Translations under genes and position numbers: made by a program
Assembly: GCA_014192625.1 (NCBI GenBank)
Contig: BJHM01000004.1
Span: 1-64,000 of the forward strand
Source of the DNA: Planctomycetota bacterium
Lineage (GTDB): Bacteria > Planctomycetota > UBA1135 > UBA2386
Length of the DNA stretch: 64,000 nucleotides
Reading direction: 5' to 3'
Part shown: positions 52,350 to 60,885 of the stretch, in pieces
Position numbering within the stretch: position 1 is the first letter of the stretch
Layout: every line of letters starts with the position of its first letter
Notes under the pieces: model-generated
Told to the model about the DNA's origin: nothing
What the model saw: the letters and a program-made list of their open reading frames with translations, nothing else
Databases searched by the model: none

Positions 52350-53651
52350 ATGAAGATTGCAGTCATCGGCTCAGGCTACGTCGGCCTCGTCCTCGGCACC
52401 TGCTTCGCAGACAGCGGCAACCGCATTACCTGCGTCGACGTAAATGAGGACAAAATCGCCCGCTTGCAAGCCGGCGAGGTCCCCATCTTCGAGCCTGGCC
52501 TCGAAGAGTTGCTCAAGCACAACGTCGCCGAGGGCCGCCTGTCCTTCACCACAGACCTCGCCACTGCGATCAAAAATGCCGCGGTGATCTTCATCGCGGT
52601 CGGCACGCCGCAGGATGAGGACGGCAGCGCCGACCTGCGCCACGTGATCTCGGTCGCGCACGCGATCGGCACCCACATGCAGGGATACCTGACGGTCGTC
52701 ATCAAGAGCACCGTGCCAGTCGGCACCAATAAAAAGGTGCACGACGCGATCGCCAGCAAGACCAAGCAGCCATTCGATGTTGTCAGCAACCCGGAGTTCT
52801 TGAAGGAAGGCGCTGCCATCGAAGACTTCACCAAGCCGGACCGCGTCGTGATCGGCTGTGAGTCCGAGCGCGGCCGCAAGGTGATGGAGGACCTCTACTC
52901 GCCTTACCTGCGCACCGGCAAGCCGATGCTGGTGATGGACCCGCCGTCTGCAGAGATGACCAAATACGCAGCCAATGCGATGCTGGCAACGCGCATCTCG
53001 TTCATGAACGAGATGGCTCGCATCTGCGAAGCCGTTGGCGCCGACGTGAATCATGTGCGCAAAGGCATCGGCACCGACGAACGCATCGGGTTCCCATTCT
53101 TGTTCGCGGGCGTCGGCTATGGCGGATCGTGCTTCCCAAAGGACGTGCGCGCGCTGGTTCAGACGGCCAAGGAACATGGCTACACCCCGCATGTCGTGCC
53201 CGCCGTCGAGCGCGTCAACGAGGAGCAAAAGAAGTTGCTGTTCTCGAAGGTCGTGAAGCACTTCGGCAACGACCTGAAGGGCCGCACGTTTGCAATGTGG
53301 GGCCTGGCCTTCAAGCCAAAAACCGATGACATGCGCGAGGCACCGAGCCTCGTGTTGATCGACCTGCTGGTGAAGGCAGGGGCCAAGGTCAACGTCTACG
53401 ACCCAGAGGCAATGAAGGAAGCCAAGCGGCACATCGGCGATCGCGCCCACTTCGCCGACAACGCGATGGCCGCCTGCACTGGTGCCGACGGACTGCTACT
53501 GGTCACCGAGTGGAGCGAGTTTCGCCATGTCGACCTGGCGGATCTGAAGAAGCAGATGAAGTCACCGGTGCTGTTCGACGGCCGCAATATCTGGGACGCT
53601 GGGCGCGTGCGGTCCGGCGGCTTCACTTACTACGGCGTCGGCGTGCGCTAA
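52350..53651 (+). CDS. ugd: UDP-glucose 6-dehydrogenase
   Basis: A 433-residue enzyme that oxidises UDP-glucose to UDP-glucuronate for surface polysaccharides. NAD-binding GSGYVGLVLG at the N-terminus, the VGTPQDEDGSADL block, NPEFLKEGAAIEDF, the KYAANAMLATRISFMNE helix, the catalytic cysteine in GYGGSCFPKD and the C-terminal GLAFKPKTDDMREAPS all fit. Length is standard. Together with wecB it shows capacity for nucleotide-sugar precursors, though no glycosyltransferase lies beside it. Confidence 0.97.
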   Translation: MKIAVIGSGYVGLVLGTCFADSGNRITCVDVNEDKIARLQAGEVPIFEPGLEELLKHNVAEGRLSFTTDLATAIKNAAVIFIAVGTPQDEDGSADLRHVISVAHAIGTHMQGYLTVVIKSTVPVGTNKKVHDAIASKTKQPFDVVSNPEFLKEGAAIEDFTKPDRVVIGCESERGRKVMEDLYSPYLRTGKPMLVMDPPSAEMTKYAANAMLATRISFMNEMARICEAVGADVNHVRKGIGTDERIGFPFLFAGVGYGGSCFPKDVRALVQTAKEHGYTPHVVPAVERVNEEQKKLLFSKVVKHFGNDLKGRTFAMWGLAFKPKTDDMREAPSLVLIDLLVKAGAKVNVYDPEAMKEAKRHIGDRAHFADNAMAACTGADGLLLVTEWSEFRHVDLADLKKQMKSPVLFDGRNIWDAGRVRSGGFTYYGVGVR

Positions 53652-53674
53652 CCACCACTGGCAAACACTCGTCT

Positions 53675-53714
53675 GGCCGATTGCGCACTGGCAAAAACCC
53701 TTGCCTAATCGGCC
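53675..53714. other. inverted repeat in the convergent ugd / TPR gap
   Basis: GGCCGATT (53675-53682) pairs with AATCGGCC (53707-53714), and inside it GGCAA (53690-53694) pairs with TTGCC (53701-53705), giving a 13-bp bipartite stem. No T-run follows. Its place between two convergent genes suggests a bidirectional transcription barrier. Confidence 0.45.
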
Positions 53715-53781
53715 CGGAACCAGGCGCGCCAGCGCACCAAGAACCGGGTCCCGTTCGCCTGCAAACCAGCGTTACTGCGGA

Positions 53782-54654
53782 TCAGTTGCCAGAAGTACCC
53801 TTGGCCTCTTCGAGTGCCTTGGCATCCTTGGCGGCACCATTCTGCTTGTCGCGAGCGCGCTGCAAAGACTTCCGCGCCGACATGCCGTCGAGCAGTTTCT
53901 GCAGGCTCTCGGTCTGCGCCGCATCGACTGCAATCGTCTTGTGCACGGATTCTTCAGCATGTGCGAGCACGCCATCCGCGCTCTCAAAATCACCCTTCTG
54001 AATCAGCACCTTGGCGAGCAAATTGGCAGCCTCGACGACCTGCCGCGATTTTGCCGCGCCATCTACCGCCTTGCGGAACGCACCAATCGACTCATCAAAT
54101 CGCCCGAGCGACTCCAACAATCGTCCCTGACTAATGCGCGCCTCGTAGGCTCGCGTAGAAGCGCTGTCGATGGCGACCACTTGGGCATAGGTGGCCAACG
54201 CATCATCGTTGCGCTTCAGCCGACGCTGCATCTCCGCCGCCTCAAACAAACCGCGCTGGCCATAGCGCGGCGTATCGGTCCTTGCCGCAGCCAAGAAGTC
54301 CTGCTCGGCCTGCGCAAGGCTGCCATGGCGCTGCCATAACTCGCCACCGCGAAACGACGCTTGCGATGCAACCAACGGCTCGCTGCTGAAATCTTTGGCG
54401 AGCTTGTCCCAAGCCTCGGCTGACGTCTGCAACGCGGACATACGCGCCGGCCCTTCCGCGCCCTTCACCGGAGTTTCAGTCTCGCGTGCCGCCGTCATGG
54501 CTGCACGCGCGGCATCACTCGGCTTCGGCTTTGGCGCGACCTTCTTAGCCGCGTCGGTCTGCAGTTTTACTTGCTGCGTCGGCGGCGTTGTCTGCGCAGG
54601 CGCCATCGACATCGAAACCAGCAGTCCCGTCACAATCCATGCAACATGCTTCAT
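53782..54654 (-). CDS. secreted TPR protein
   Basis: A 290-residue exported protein: signal VAWIVTGLLVSMSMAPAQ, a Thr/Gln/Lys-rich linker, then TPR-type helices from about residue 75 to 250 (RYGQRGLFEAAEMQRRLKRNDDALATYAQVVAI, SLGRFDESIGAFRKAV). The C-terminus is a charged helix. It follows the second sigma-factor gene by 24 bases and is probably its co-transcribed partner. The layout recalls YbgF/CpoB-like periplasmic TPR proteins but not closely. Confidence 0.8.
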   Translation of the reverse strand: MKHVAWIVTGLLVSMSMAPAQTTPPTQQVKLQTDAAKKVAPKPKPSDAARAAMTAARETETPVKGAEGPARMSALQTSAEAWDKLAKDFSSEPLVASQASFRGGELWQRHGSLAQAEQDFLAAARTDTPRYGQRGLFEAAEMQRRLKRNDDALATYAQVVAIDSASTRAYEARISQGRLLESLGRFDESIGAFRKAVDGAAKSRQVVEAANLLAKVLIQKGDFESADGVLAHAEESVHKTIAVDAAQTESLQKLLDGMSARKSLQRARDKQNGAAKDAKALEEAKGTSGN

Positions 54655-54678
54655 TGGTCTATCCTTCTCACGTAACGA

Positions 54679-55227
54679 TCACGATTCGAACTGGTCCGCC
54701 GCGCGGACCATCCGTTCGATTTTTTTGCGCAACAGGCCACGCGAGCGATGGATCCGAACCTTCACCGACATCTCGGAGAGGCCCATGCGATCGCCCAACT
54801 CGCCGCAGCTAAACCCCTCGTAAAAGCCCAGCAGGAGCATGCGATTGAGCTGGCTCAAGCGGGGCAGCACACCGTCGAGACAGGCCACCAACCACGCCTG
54901 AGGAACAAGGCGACCGGCAACCAACAGGTGCGAACCAACCAGCGGATCTGGCATCGGCAGCAATTGCAGATCGCTCTCGGCCACGCACTCTGGCAAACGT
55001 AAATGCCGATGAATCGCGCGCGCTCGCATGCGCCTGGTGATCACCCGCACGAGCGACGGAAACGCGGCGGGCTTGCGCATGGCGTTGCACTGGAGCACAG
55101 CTGCGAAGGCCGCCTCCTGCGCAAAGTCTTCACGATGTTGGCGCGTGAAAACGTCATTCCAGCGGCGCAGCAATAGGTTGGACTCTGCCAACGCCACGCC
55201 CAAAAAATTCTGCTGCTCGTGTTCCAT
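54679..55227 (-). CDS. ECF-like sigma factor
   Basis: A 182-residue sigma-70 family protein. The region 2 core is RRWNDVFTRQHREDFAQEAAF with AFPSLVRVITRRMRARAIHRH. Region 4 is LPRLSQLNRMLLLGFYEGFSCGELGDRMGLSEMSVKVRIHRSRGLLRKKI, a clear sigma-4 HTH. Conservation is weaker than in the sigma gene at 22788-23510. The ATG at 55227 gives the usual start and is preceded by GGGAAGAG; the frame is open to 55284. No anti-sigma gene is adjacent; a secreted TPR protein follows. Confidence 0.85.
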   Translation of the reverse strand: MEHEQQNFLGVALAESNLLLRRWNDVFTRQHREDFAQEAAFAAVLQCNAMRKPAAFPSLVRVITRRMRARAIHRHLRLPECVAESDLQLLPMPDPLVGSHLLVAGRLVPQAWLVACLDGVLPRLSQLNRMLLLGFYEGFSCGELGDRMGLSEMSVKVRIHRSRGLLRKKIERMVRAADQFES

Positions 55228-55314
55228 CGTCACTCTTCCCAAGGCCATCAGGCTTGGGATGGTGATGGGAATGAGATGCGTCAAATCAGCAGAAAACTCG
55301 CCAGCAGGAGCATC

Positions 55315-56067
55315 TCAGTCGCGCATGGCGGCTCGAAGCGTTGCGATTTCTTGCTCGCGCGGTGTCGCGCCGGTCAGCGTTGCGATCCGCTCCATGATCA
55401 AGCGGGTCGCGGCCTGCAGTCGCGCTTTACGGTCCTCGCCTGGCGCGAGGCTGGTCATTTCTTCGTGCGAAATCGGCGCTCCGAATCGGATTGTGATCCG
55501 CCGCGGCAACGGAAACGCTCGGCCAGCCGGCAGCGCCTCCCATGCACCGATAATGCCGACCGGGATGATCGGCACTGCCTCATTGAACACCAGCGAGACG
55601 GCGCCCGGACTGCCAAGCATGAGCCCGCCGTCGCGACTGAGGCCACCCTCCGGATAGATGCCAAGCACGCGGCCCTGTGCCAGCGCCCAACGTGCTGCGC
55701 GCAGTGCCAGGCGATTGCCACCGCGCGCGGCGAGCGGGATCGACCTGCTCCACCGATAGAACCAGCCCAGCAAAGGCGATCGATAGACCACCTCAGTCAT
55801 CAAGAAAGTCACACGGCGCGGGGCCGCTGAACCGAGCAGGATTGGATCTAGGAACGACGTATGATTTGCGGCGAGCACATATCCACCGGCTAGCTTCGGC
55901 GCGTTTTCGATCCGCACGCGAAACCATATTTTCATCGCCATCCGCATGCCAAACCACACTGGCCAGTAGGACAGCGAGTTGAGCCGGCTCGGCACCTGAG
56001 CCCACCGATTATCCAGTATCGGGGTGCGGCCCGGATCATCACCCTGCAGATCATTCGGCGAAGTCAT
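55315..56067 (-). CDS. plsC: 1-acyl-sn-glycerol-3-phosphate acyltransferase
   Basis: A 250-residue membrane-associated acyltransferase making phosphatidic acid. The HX4D motif NHTSFLD (about 68-74), the RSIPLAARGGN substrate block and GIYPEGGLSRDG are present, followed by PIIPVGIIGAWEAL. A hydrophobic stretch at about 30-50 fits monotopic association. The ATG overlaps the stop of the upstream secreted protein (ATGA). Confidence 0.93.
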   Translation of the reverse strand: MTSPNDLQGDDPGRTPILDNRWAQVPSRLNSLSYWPVWFGMRMAMKIWFRVRIENAPKLAGGYVLAANHTSFLDPILLGSAAPRRVTFLMTEVVYRSPLLGWFYRWSRSIPLAARGGNRLALRAARWALAQGRVLGIYPEGGLSRDGGLMLGSPGAVSLVFNEAVPIIPVGIIGAWEALPAGRAFPLPRRITIRFGAPISHEEMTSLAPGEDRKARLQAATRLIMERIATLTGATPREQEIATLRAAMRD

Positions 56068-57107
56068 GGCGGCGACAATTGCCGGGCGCGTTTGGAATCA
56101 GCAAAACGCGCGCGCAGTTCGCTTTTGCAACGCGCAGCAACGGCGTGAGAATCAACGCCGCCACCGAGTTCGGCTGACTTTGCACCAAAGAACAGCGCGT
56201 CGGCCAACAAGAAGTCGGGCGCTGCTTCGCATTCAATCGCAACGCGCAAAAACAACCGTAGCGCTCGACGCGCGCTGGCCCGATCCTCGGGGGTCGTTTG
56301 CGCCACAGCGAGCTCCTGTCGGCCCAACTGCAGCAACGCGAACGCGCGCGCAAACGCATCCGCCTGGTCCTCGGCGAGCGCTTGCCACTGGTTTTGCGCC
56401 GCCGCACCATCACCAGTTCGGGCAAGAGCTTCGAGAAGCACGGCCTGCGTCCTTGCGGCAAATGGTTTACCAAAGGCCTCGGCGCGCGGCGCAAGCTCTT
56501 GCAACAAGGCAAGCGCCGCCTTGCAGTCGCCGGCACTTTGCAGCGAGACCAGCGCAAAGAGCAGCTCACCTTCAAAGCGCAGCGCTAGCGGCCAGCCGGT
56601 TTCTTGTTGCCAGCAATGCACTGCCGATGACGCCGCCGCAAAGCCCGCCGCAGAGCCTGTGAGCAGCCCATGATCGACGCGCATTCGCAGCAGTTGCGGC
56701 AGCACGCCAGCATCAGGTGCCTGCGCCTGCAGTTCGGTGAACAACGAAACCACCGAGCTATCCTTGCCCTCTAAAAGCCACAGCTTGGCGAGCAAGACGG
56801 TGATCTGTTGCGCCTGCACGGCATCCTTGGCTTGCCACTGCGCTCGCGCCATCGCCAACAACTCTGCGCCATCGTGCGCGCCGATCGCCCGACTGCAAAG
56901 CGCGATTGCGCGGGCAGACTCGATGCCAATCACCCGCTCGGCCGACACGGTTGCTGCATCCCCGCCTTTGCGATAGTGCAAGTGACGCAGATCAAAGCTC
57001 GTCAGTTCTACGTCGGTCAAAAGTTCGCCGCCATCCAACTGCACTCGATCACTCTGCGCCACGCCCAACGCGGCAAGCAAGGCAAGCACGACAGCGCGCA
57101 ACAACAT
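56064..57107 (-). CDS. secreted alpha-helical protein, TPR-like
   Basis: A 347-residue exported protein with signal LLRAVVLALLAALGVAQ. Residues 25-65 are beta-rich (LDGGELLTDVELTSFDLRHLHYR); the rest is Ala/Leu-rich helical hairpins that look like diverged TPRs. No enzymatic motif is visible. It starts 8 bases after the xdhC stop and ends inside the plsC start. Confidence 0.72.
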   Translation of the reverse strand: MLLRAVVLALLAALGVAQSDRVQLDGGELLTDVELTSFDLRHLHYRKGGDAATVSAERVIGIESARAIALCSRAIGAHDGAELLAMARAQWQAKDAVQAQQITVLLAKLWLLEGKDSSVVSLFTELQAQAPDAGVLPQLLRMRVDHGLLTGSAAGFAAASSAVHCWQQETGWPLALRFEGELLFALVSLQSAGDCKAALALLQELAPRAEAFGKPFAARTQAVLLEALARTGDGAAAQNQWQALAEDQADAFARAFALLQLGRQELAVAQTTPEDRASARRALRLFLRVAIECEAAPDFLLADALFFGAKSAELGGGVDSHAVAARCKSELRARFADSKRARQLSPP

Positions 57108-57115
57108 GCCGTGGC

Positions 57116-58018
57116 TCAGCCCGCTCCCGCGACCGGGCCTTCCGACTCTTCAATGTCAAACGCAGACAGCGACGGCCGCTTGGATGCCTTCCTCGGCTTG
57201 TGCTCCCAACTGCGCGCAAGGTCACTGCCGGTCCGACGCACGGCGATCAACTCGCTCACCACCGACACCGCGATTTCTTCATGGCTGCGCGCGCCGATGT
57301 AGCCACCCATCGGCGTCCGCACATGCGCCAAAAACTCATCCGCCACGGCCGCGGCGCGCAGGTGTTTCCACAAGATCGCTTGCTTGGTCTTGCTGCCGAT
57401 CATGCCGAGGAACTTGGGCAAAGCGCCGTTTGCAGCGCGCACAGCAAGTGCCGCAAGCACTAAGCCATCTTCCTTGTGACCACGCGTGACCACTACGCAA
57501 TAGGTGTTGGCACGAATCGGCATCGCCGCGATCACTGCGCGATATTCGCCGACGATCGACTCAGCGGCCTCAGGGAAGCGTTCGCCACTCGCATACATCG
57601 CACGGTCGTCCACAACTGTGACGCGAAAGCCCGCGAGCACAGCGACCTGACAGAGCGCCTTGCTCACGTGACCGCCACCAAAGATCCACAGCGCTGGGGT
57701 CGTGACCGGCTCAATAAAGATGGTCACTTCGCCGCCGCACATCAGGCCGCTGTCGGGCGATTCCTTCTCTGTCAGCCGAAAAGTCTGCGTGCGCGGCTGC
57801 TCATCGGCAATCACCGCCATGGCCTGGTCGTATACCTCCGCTTCGAGACAGCCACCGCCGACCGTGCCTAGGAACGTGCCGTCTTCGAGCACCAGCAATC
57901 GCATCGTCGTGCGACCAGGCGTTGATCCGCGCGTGCCGACAATGGTCGCCAACGCAGCTGGGATTCCATCGCGGCGCAGGCGCACTACTTCTTCAAAGAT
58001 GTCAACGTTGCGGCTCAT
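57116..58018 (-). CDS. XdhC/CoxI-family protein
   Basis: A 300-residue protein of the XdhC/CoxI family, which delivers molybdenum cofactor to xanthine dehydrogenase-type enzymes. N-terminal domain: ALATIVGTRGSTPGRTTMRLLV, FLGTVGGGCLEAEV. C-terminal Rossmann-like domain: ALWIFGGGHVSKALCQVAVLAGF with VTVVDDR, and PKFLGMIGSKTK. The ATG at 58018 overlaps the SprT-like stop (ATGA). No molybdoenzyme genes are nearby. The charged C-terminal extension after about 265 is unusual. Confidence 0.92.
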   Translation of the reverse strand: MSRNVDIFEEVVRLRRDGIPAALATIVGTRGSTPGRTTMRLLVLEDGTFLGTVGGGCLEAEVYDQAMAVIADEQPRTQTFRLTEKESPDSGLMCGGEVTIFIEPVTTPALWIFGGGHVSKALCQVAVLAGFRVTVVDDRAMYASGERFPEAAESIVGEYRAVIAAMPIRANTYCVVVTRGHKEDGLVLAALAVRAANGALPKFLGMIGSKTKQAILWKHLRAAAVADEFLAHVRTPMGGYIGARSHEEIAVSVVSELIAVRRTGSDLARSWEHKPRKASKRPSLSAFDIEESEGPVAGAG

Positions 58019-58620
58019 CGGTTGGATCGGGGGGGCGCCACTGTGCATCGGCTGCGCACATCGGCCAGCGTCAAGCCGCGCAGCATATCCAGCCCCTGCT
58101 GCACCGCACTCGTTCGCAGCACTAGAAAGCGATCCGCTGCACCGCAGGTGCAGGCTCCATAATGCACGGAGCGCGCGATGTGACGGTCGCCGCATGCATC
58201 GCAAACGCGCAGGTAGAGGTGCCGCTTTGCCCGACGACGGCGGCCGCGCGGCACGGGCAGATCATGCGAAATCGTCGGCTCCTCGCCAGCGATCCGCATG
58301 AGCCCGCGCCAATGACGGCCGTGCGCGGCGACACCCTGGCCAAACAAACGGTGCGCGGCAAGGTGCGCGGCCTCGTGCACTAGGACACCCGGGATCTCTG
58401 CCGGGTGCCCAGCGAGCAACGTCGGATTGAGTTCTAGACGCTGCTCTGCACAAAACGCCCGCCCCGCGGTCGTCGTGAGTCGCTGGTTCCAACTCACACG
58501 CACTAAAGGCCCTGGCGGCACCCGCCATAGCTCCATTAGCTGCGCGGTTCGCTGTTCCAGCAGTGCAATCGAGGGCAGCACGGTTGGCATTGTGGCAAAA
58601 GGCACAATCGGTGCCACCAT
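58015..58620 (-). CDS. SprT-like zinc metalloprotein
   Basis: A 201-residue SprT-family protein. The HExxH metal site is in VLVHEAAHLAAHRL (about 80-93) and GRHWRGLMRIAG follows. A C-terminal zinc ribbon has CDACG and CTCG pairs. This matches SprT/Spartan-like folds; protease activity in bacterial members is not established. The ATG at 58620 overlaps the upstream stop by one base (TGATG). Confidence 0.86.
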   Translation of the reverse strand: MVAPIVPFATMPTVLPSIALLEQRTAQLMELWRVPPGPLVRVSWNQRLTTTAGRAFCAEQRLELNPTLLAGHPAEIPGVLVHEAAHLAAHRLFGQGVAAHGRHWRGLMRIAGEEPTISHDLPVPRGRRRRAKRHLYLRVCDACGDRHIARSVHYGACTCGAADRFLVLRTSAVQQGLDMLRGLTLADVRSRCTVAPPRSNR

Positions 58621-59006
58621 CAGGCTTCTTTCCGGCGCACTTCCAGTTCGCGCAGGGCGAACGGATAGGTCACAAATGCAAAGCCCACTAGGCACAGCAC
58701 GATCCCTGCGGCTGCGTATTCATGCATTGCTTCATTGTAGTTGCTCGCGATCCAGCAGGCCGCGCCAACAAACATCCCAAGCCAGCCGATCGCCAGGACA
58801 AACGCCATCCACCGCGCGGCACTGATCGGTGTCTGGCCGATCTGCTGCGCGATTGCATGGACAGTCGCACGATCTACGGCAGGATTCTGGATCGCGGCCT
58901 CGAGCACTCGAATGCGCTCGAACCGCTCTTTGGCGCGGTGGTCGAGCATGCCGCGGACCAGGGCAAAGGCAAAGATCAAGCCCAGCAACATGAGGAGGTC
59001 GCTCAT
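58620..59006 (-). CDS. small membrane protein, paralogue of the next gene
   Basis: A 128-residue protein with an N-terminal hydrophobic helix (about 3-18), a charged helix (RAKERFERIRVLEAAIQNPAVDRAT), two further membrane segments (about 66-86 and 96-115) and the end ALRELEVRRKEA. The order and ending match the 139-residue protein upstream (ALREMDQRRG), so they are tandem paralogues. Starts and stops overlap on both sides (ATGA, TGATG). Confidence 0.75.
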   Translation of the reverse strand: MSDLLMLLGLIFAFALVRGMLDHRAKERFERIRVLEAAIQNPAVDRATVHAIAQQIGQTPISAARWMAFVLAIGWLGMFVGAACWIASNYNEAMHEYAAAGIVLCLVGFAFVTYPFALRELEVRRKEA

Positions 59007-59422
59007 CCGCGTCGCTGGTCCATTTCGCGCAGTGCAAGCGGCAGGGTGAGGAGGGCAAAAGAAGCGGCCGTCACCATCACCGCGACGGTGAAGACATGGC
59101 CATCAGGCTTGGTCAGCAGCCAACCAATGCCAATGCTGACCCCGATCCAAGCGAGCTTAAATAGTCCCACCCTGCGTCGTGGGCGCAGCAAATGGACCAG
59201 TTCACGCTGCACCTCGGGGTTGAGGTTTGGACTTTGCAACGCCACCTCGATCGCGGTCAATCTGCGCGCCAGACTGCTTCGCTTGCGGAAAATGAGGAGC
59301 CAGCAGCTGAGCAGCAAGCCGCACGCGCCAAGGATCCACACATTGGTCAAAAGGTCCCATGTTGACCAGTGCGCAAACGTCGGGCTTAGAGACAGAGGCA
59401 TCAGGGTGTGCAGCATTTTCAT
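59003..59422 (-). CDS. small membrane protein, paralogue of the previous gene
   Basis: A 139-residue protein: a hydrophobic segment at about 27-44, a charged helix with RRLTAIEVALQSPNLNPEVQ, two membrane segments (about 87-103 and 112-130) and the ending LALREMDQRRG. The ATG at 59422 has GGAG four bases upstream. A GTG at 59446 is an alternative start. No function is known. Confidence 0.72.
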   Translation of the reverse strand: MKMLHTLMPLSLSPTFAHWSTWDLLTNVWILGACGLLLSCWLLIFRKRSSLARRLTAIEVALQSPNLNPEVQRELVHLLRPRRRVGLFKLAWIGVSIGIGWLLTKPDGHVFTVAVMVTAASFALLTLPLALREMDQRRG

Positions 59423-59459
59423 CAGACTCCAGAAAGGCCGGTCCACCTACGGCCGCGCA

Positions 59460-60143
59460 TCAGGATATTTTCGGCAATCCGAGTAATCGTAGCAACTGAT
59501 CTGGATCGCCGTCCCAAGTCGCATCTGCATGGCCCAGATCGCAGCGGTTGTTGCGCCGCCAAATGAACGGCCAACCGAGTGCTTCGGCCGCTTCGTGGTC
59601 GGGTTCGCGATCGCCAACCATGACCATACGACGAGCTTGCGCATGGTGGGCCGCAATGCGCAGCATGTCCTGCTTGCTCTCGACACCGGGCGAATCGAGG
59701 CACAGTTGCCAGTCAGAAATCGCGGCAAGCCCCTGGCCATTGAGCATGCCACCCATGTATTTCGATCGGCAATTGCTAGCGAGTGCCACCTTGACGCCGA
59801 TTTTCTGCAAGTGCGGCAGCAACGTGCGGACACCGGGGAAGAGGTAATCCTCGCCGCGCGAGATCTCTGCTACCTCCATCGGCACGACCATGGCACGCAG
59901 TTCTTGCCAACGATGCTTGTGGCCTTCCGGCAAGAACGGCGCCCACACCCCCGAATCGCGCATCCCGACGACCGCCTCGGCCACCGCATCAGACGGCATC
60001 TCGATCGCGAGCTGATGCTGCTCGGCAAACCGCCTGAGCCCCGCGCGGATCACCGGCGACCACCACCGGAATGTGTCGTGCAGAGTGCCATCGAGATCAA
60101 ACACGACCAGATCCGGCGGAAGGTGACTTTGCAGCCGTGACAT
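59460..60143 (-). CDS. HAD-superfamily hydrolase, phosphoglycolate phosphatase-like
   Basis: A 227-residue HAD phosphatase. Motif I VVFDLDGTLHDTF (nucleophile Asp about 16), motif II in VALASNCRS, the lysine in VESKQDM and motif IV MVGDREPDHEAA are present, with a helical cap between motif I and II. The substrate is unknown. The ATG overlaps the upstream stop by one base (TGATG). Confidence 0.9.
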   Translation of the reverse strand: MSRLQSHLPPDLVVFDLDGTLHDTFRWWSPVIRAGLRRFAEQHQLAIEMPSDAVAEAVVGMRDSGVWAPFLPEGHKHRWQELRAMVVPMEVAEISRGEDYLFPGVRTLLPHLQKIGVKVALASNCRSKYMGGMLNGQGLAAISDWQLCLDSPGVESKQDMLRIAAHHAQARRMVMVGDREPDHEAAEALGWPFIWRRNNRCDLGHADATWDGDPDQLLRLLGLPKIS

Positions 60144-60478
60144 CAGCGCACCCTAAACTGCTTGATGCCGATAATCTGAAGTTGCTGCAGCAGGAAGTCC
60201 GCGCCATCTGCGCCAGCCTTGCCCGAGTTCGGGTCAACCGCGATGTCAACTTGAACAGCGGCGCGTTCCTCGGCGGCGAGCGCGCGGATCCGCTGACGCA
60301 TTTCAAGGATGAAAGTCTCGAGCGGCATCCTGCGGCTGCCTAGCGTGAGAAAGCCATCGCCAAAGACCTGCACCTGAGTGACCTCAGAGGACTTCGTGAG
60401 CGCAGGCTCCGCCACTTCGCCGGTCGCGCAAGAGCTGTGCAGCAAGAGCGCCAGCATCAGCAAACGAGCGGTACTCAT
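60143..60478 (-). CDS. small lipoprotein resembling the ExbD/TolR periplasmic domain
   Basis: A 111-residue protein with signal LLMLALLLHSSC; Cys17 would be the lipidated residue. The remainder resembles the soluble ExbD/TolR domain: VTQVQVFGDGFLTLGSRRM, a helix with LETFILEMRQRI, AAVQVDIAVD and LLQQLQIIGIKQFRV. Unlike ExbD it has no membrane helix with an Asp, so it cannot couple to a proton channel itself. It starts in the ridA stop (ATGA). Confidence 0.7.
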   Translation of the reverse strand: MSTARLLMLALLLHSSCATGEVAEPALTKSSEVTQVQVFGDGFLTLGSRRMPLETFILEMRQRIRALAAEERAAVQVDIAVDPNSGKAGADGADFLLQQLQIIGIKQFRVR

Positions 60479-60885
60479 TGCGCGGCGATCCCCTGCACTT
60501 CGATCCGCGCCTGCAGGTCAAACAGCGACACCACCTGGAACAGCGCCATGCCAGGAAAATGCTTGCCGCAATGCCGCCGCCAGATTTCGCCAAACGCCTT
60601 GCGCGCATGCGCGTAGTCATCGCGGCTAGTGACGTAAAAGTTGAGCTGCACGACATCGACGAAGGTCATGCCAGCATCGCGCAAAATAAGGCCGATGTTT
60701 TCAAGGGCGCGATCCAGCTGCGCCACCAGATCGCCGGGCGATGCAATAGCACCGTTGCCGTCGCAACCACACTGACCAGCGAGATACAGCGTGCGATTGG
60801 CCGACGGTTTGCTCTCGACGAGCCATGCGTGCGCGAAGCCAACCGGCAGCGCCAGTTCCTTGGGATTGATCGCTCGCTTACTCAT
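60475..60885 (-). CDS. ridA: RidA/YjgF-family deaminase
   Basis: A 136-residue Rid-family protein. The core is TLYLAGQCGCDGNGAI, LVAQLDRALENIGLILRDAG, FVDVVQLNFYVTSRDDYA and FPGMALFQVVSLFDLQARIEVQGIAA. The family arginine is present in the QARIE segment. It is directly behind kynB and kynU, so a job on an enamine/imine such as 2-aminomuconate is possible; a general imine deaminase is the alternative. Confidence 0.9.
   Translation of the reverse strand: MSKRAINPKELALPVGFAHAWLVESKPSANRTLYLAGQCGCDGNGAIASPGDLVAQLDRALENIGLILRDAGMTFVDVVQLNFYVTSRDDYAHARKAFGEIWRRHCGKHFPGMALFQVVSLFDLQARIEVQGIAAQ

Noticed and set aside
52371-53450. Long minus-strand open frame inside ugd
   Set aside because: Shadow of a well-conserved plus-strand enzyme in high-GC sequence; His/Asp/Val-rich composition typical of antisense frames.
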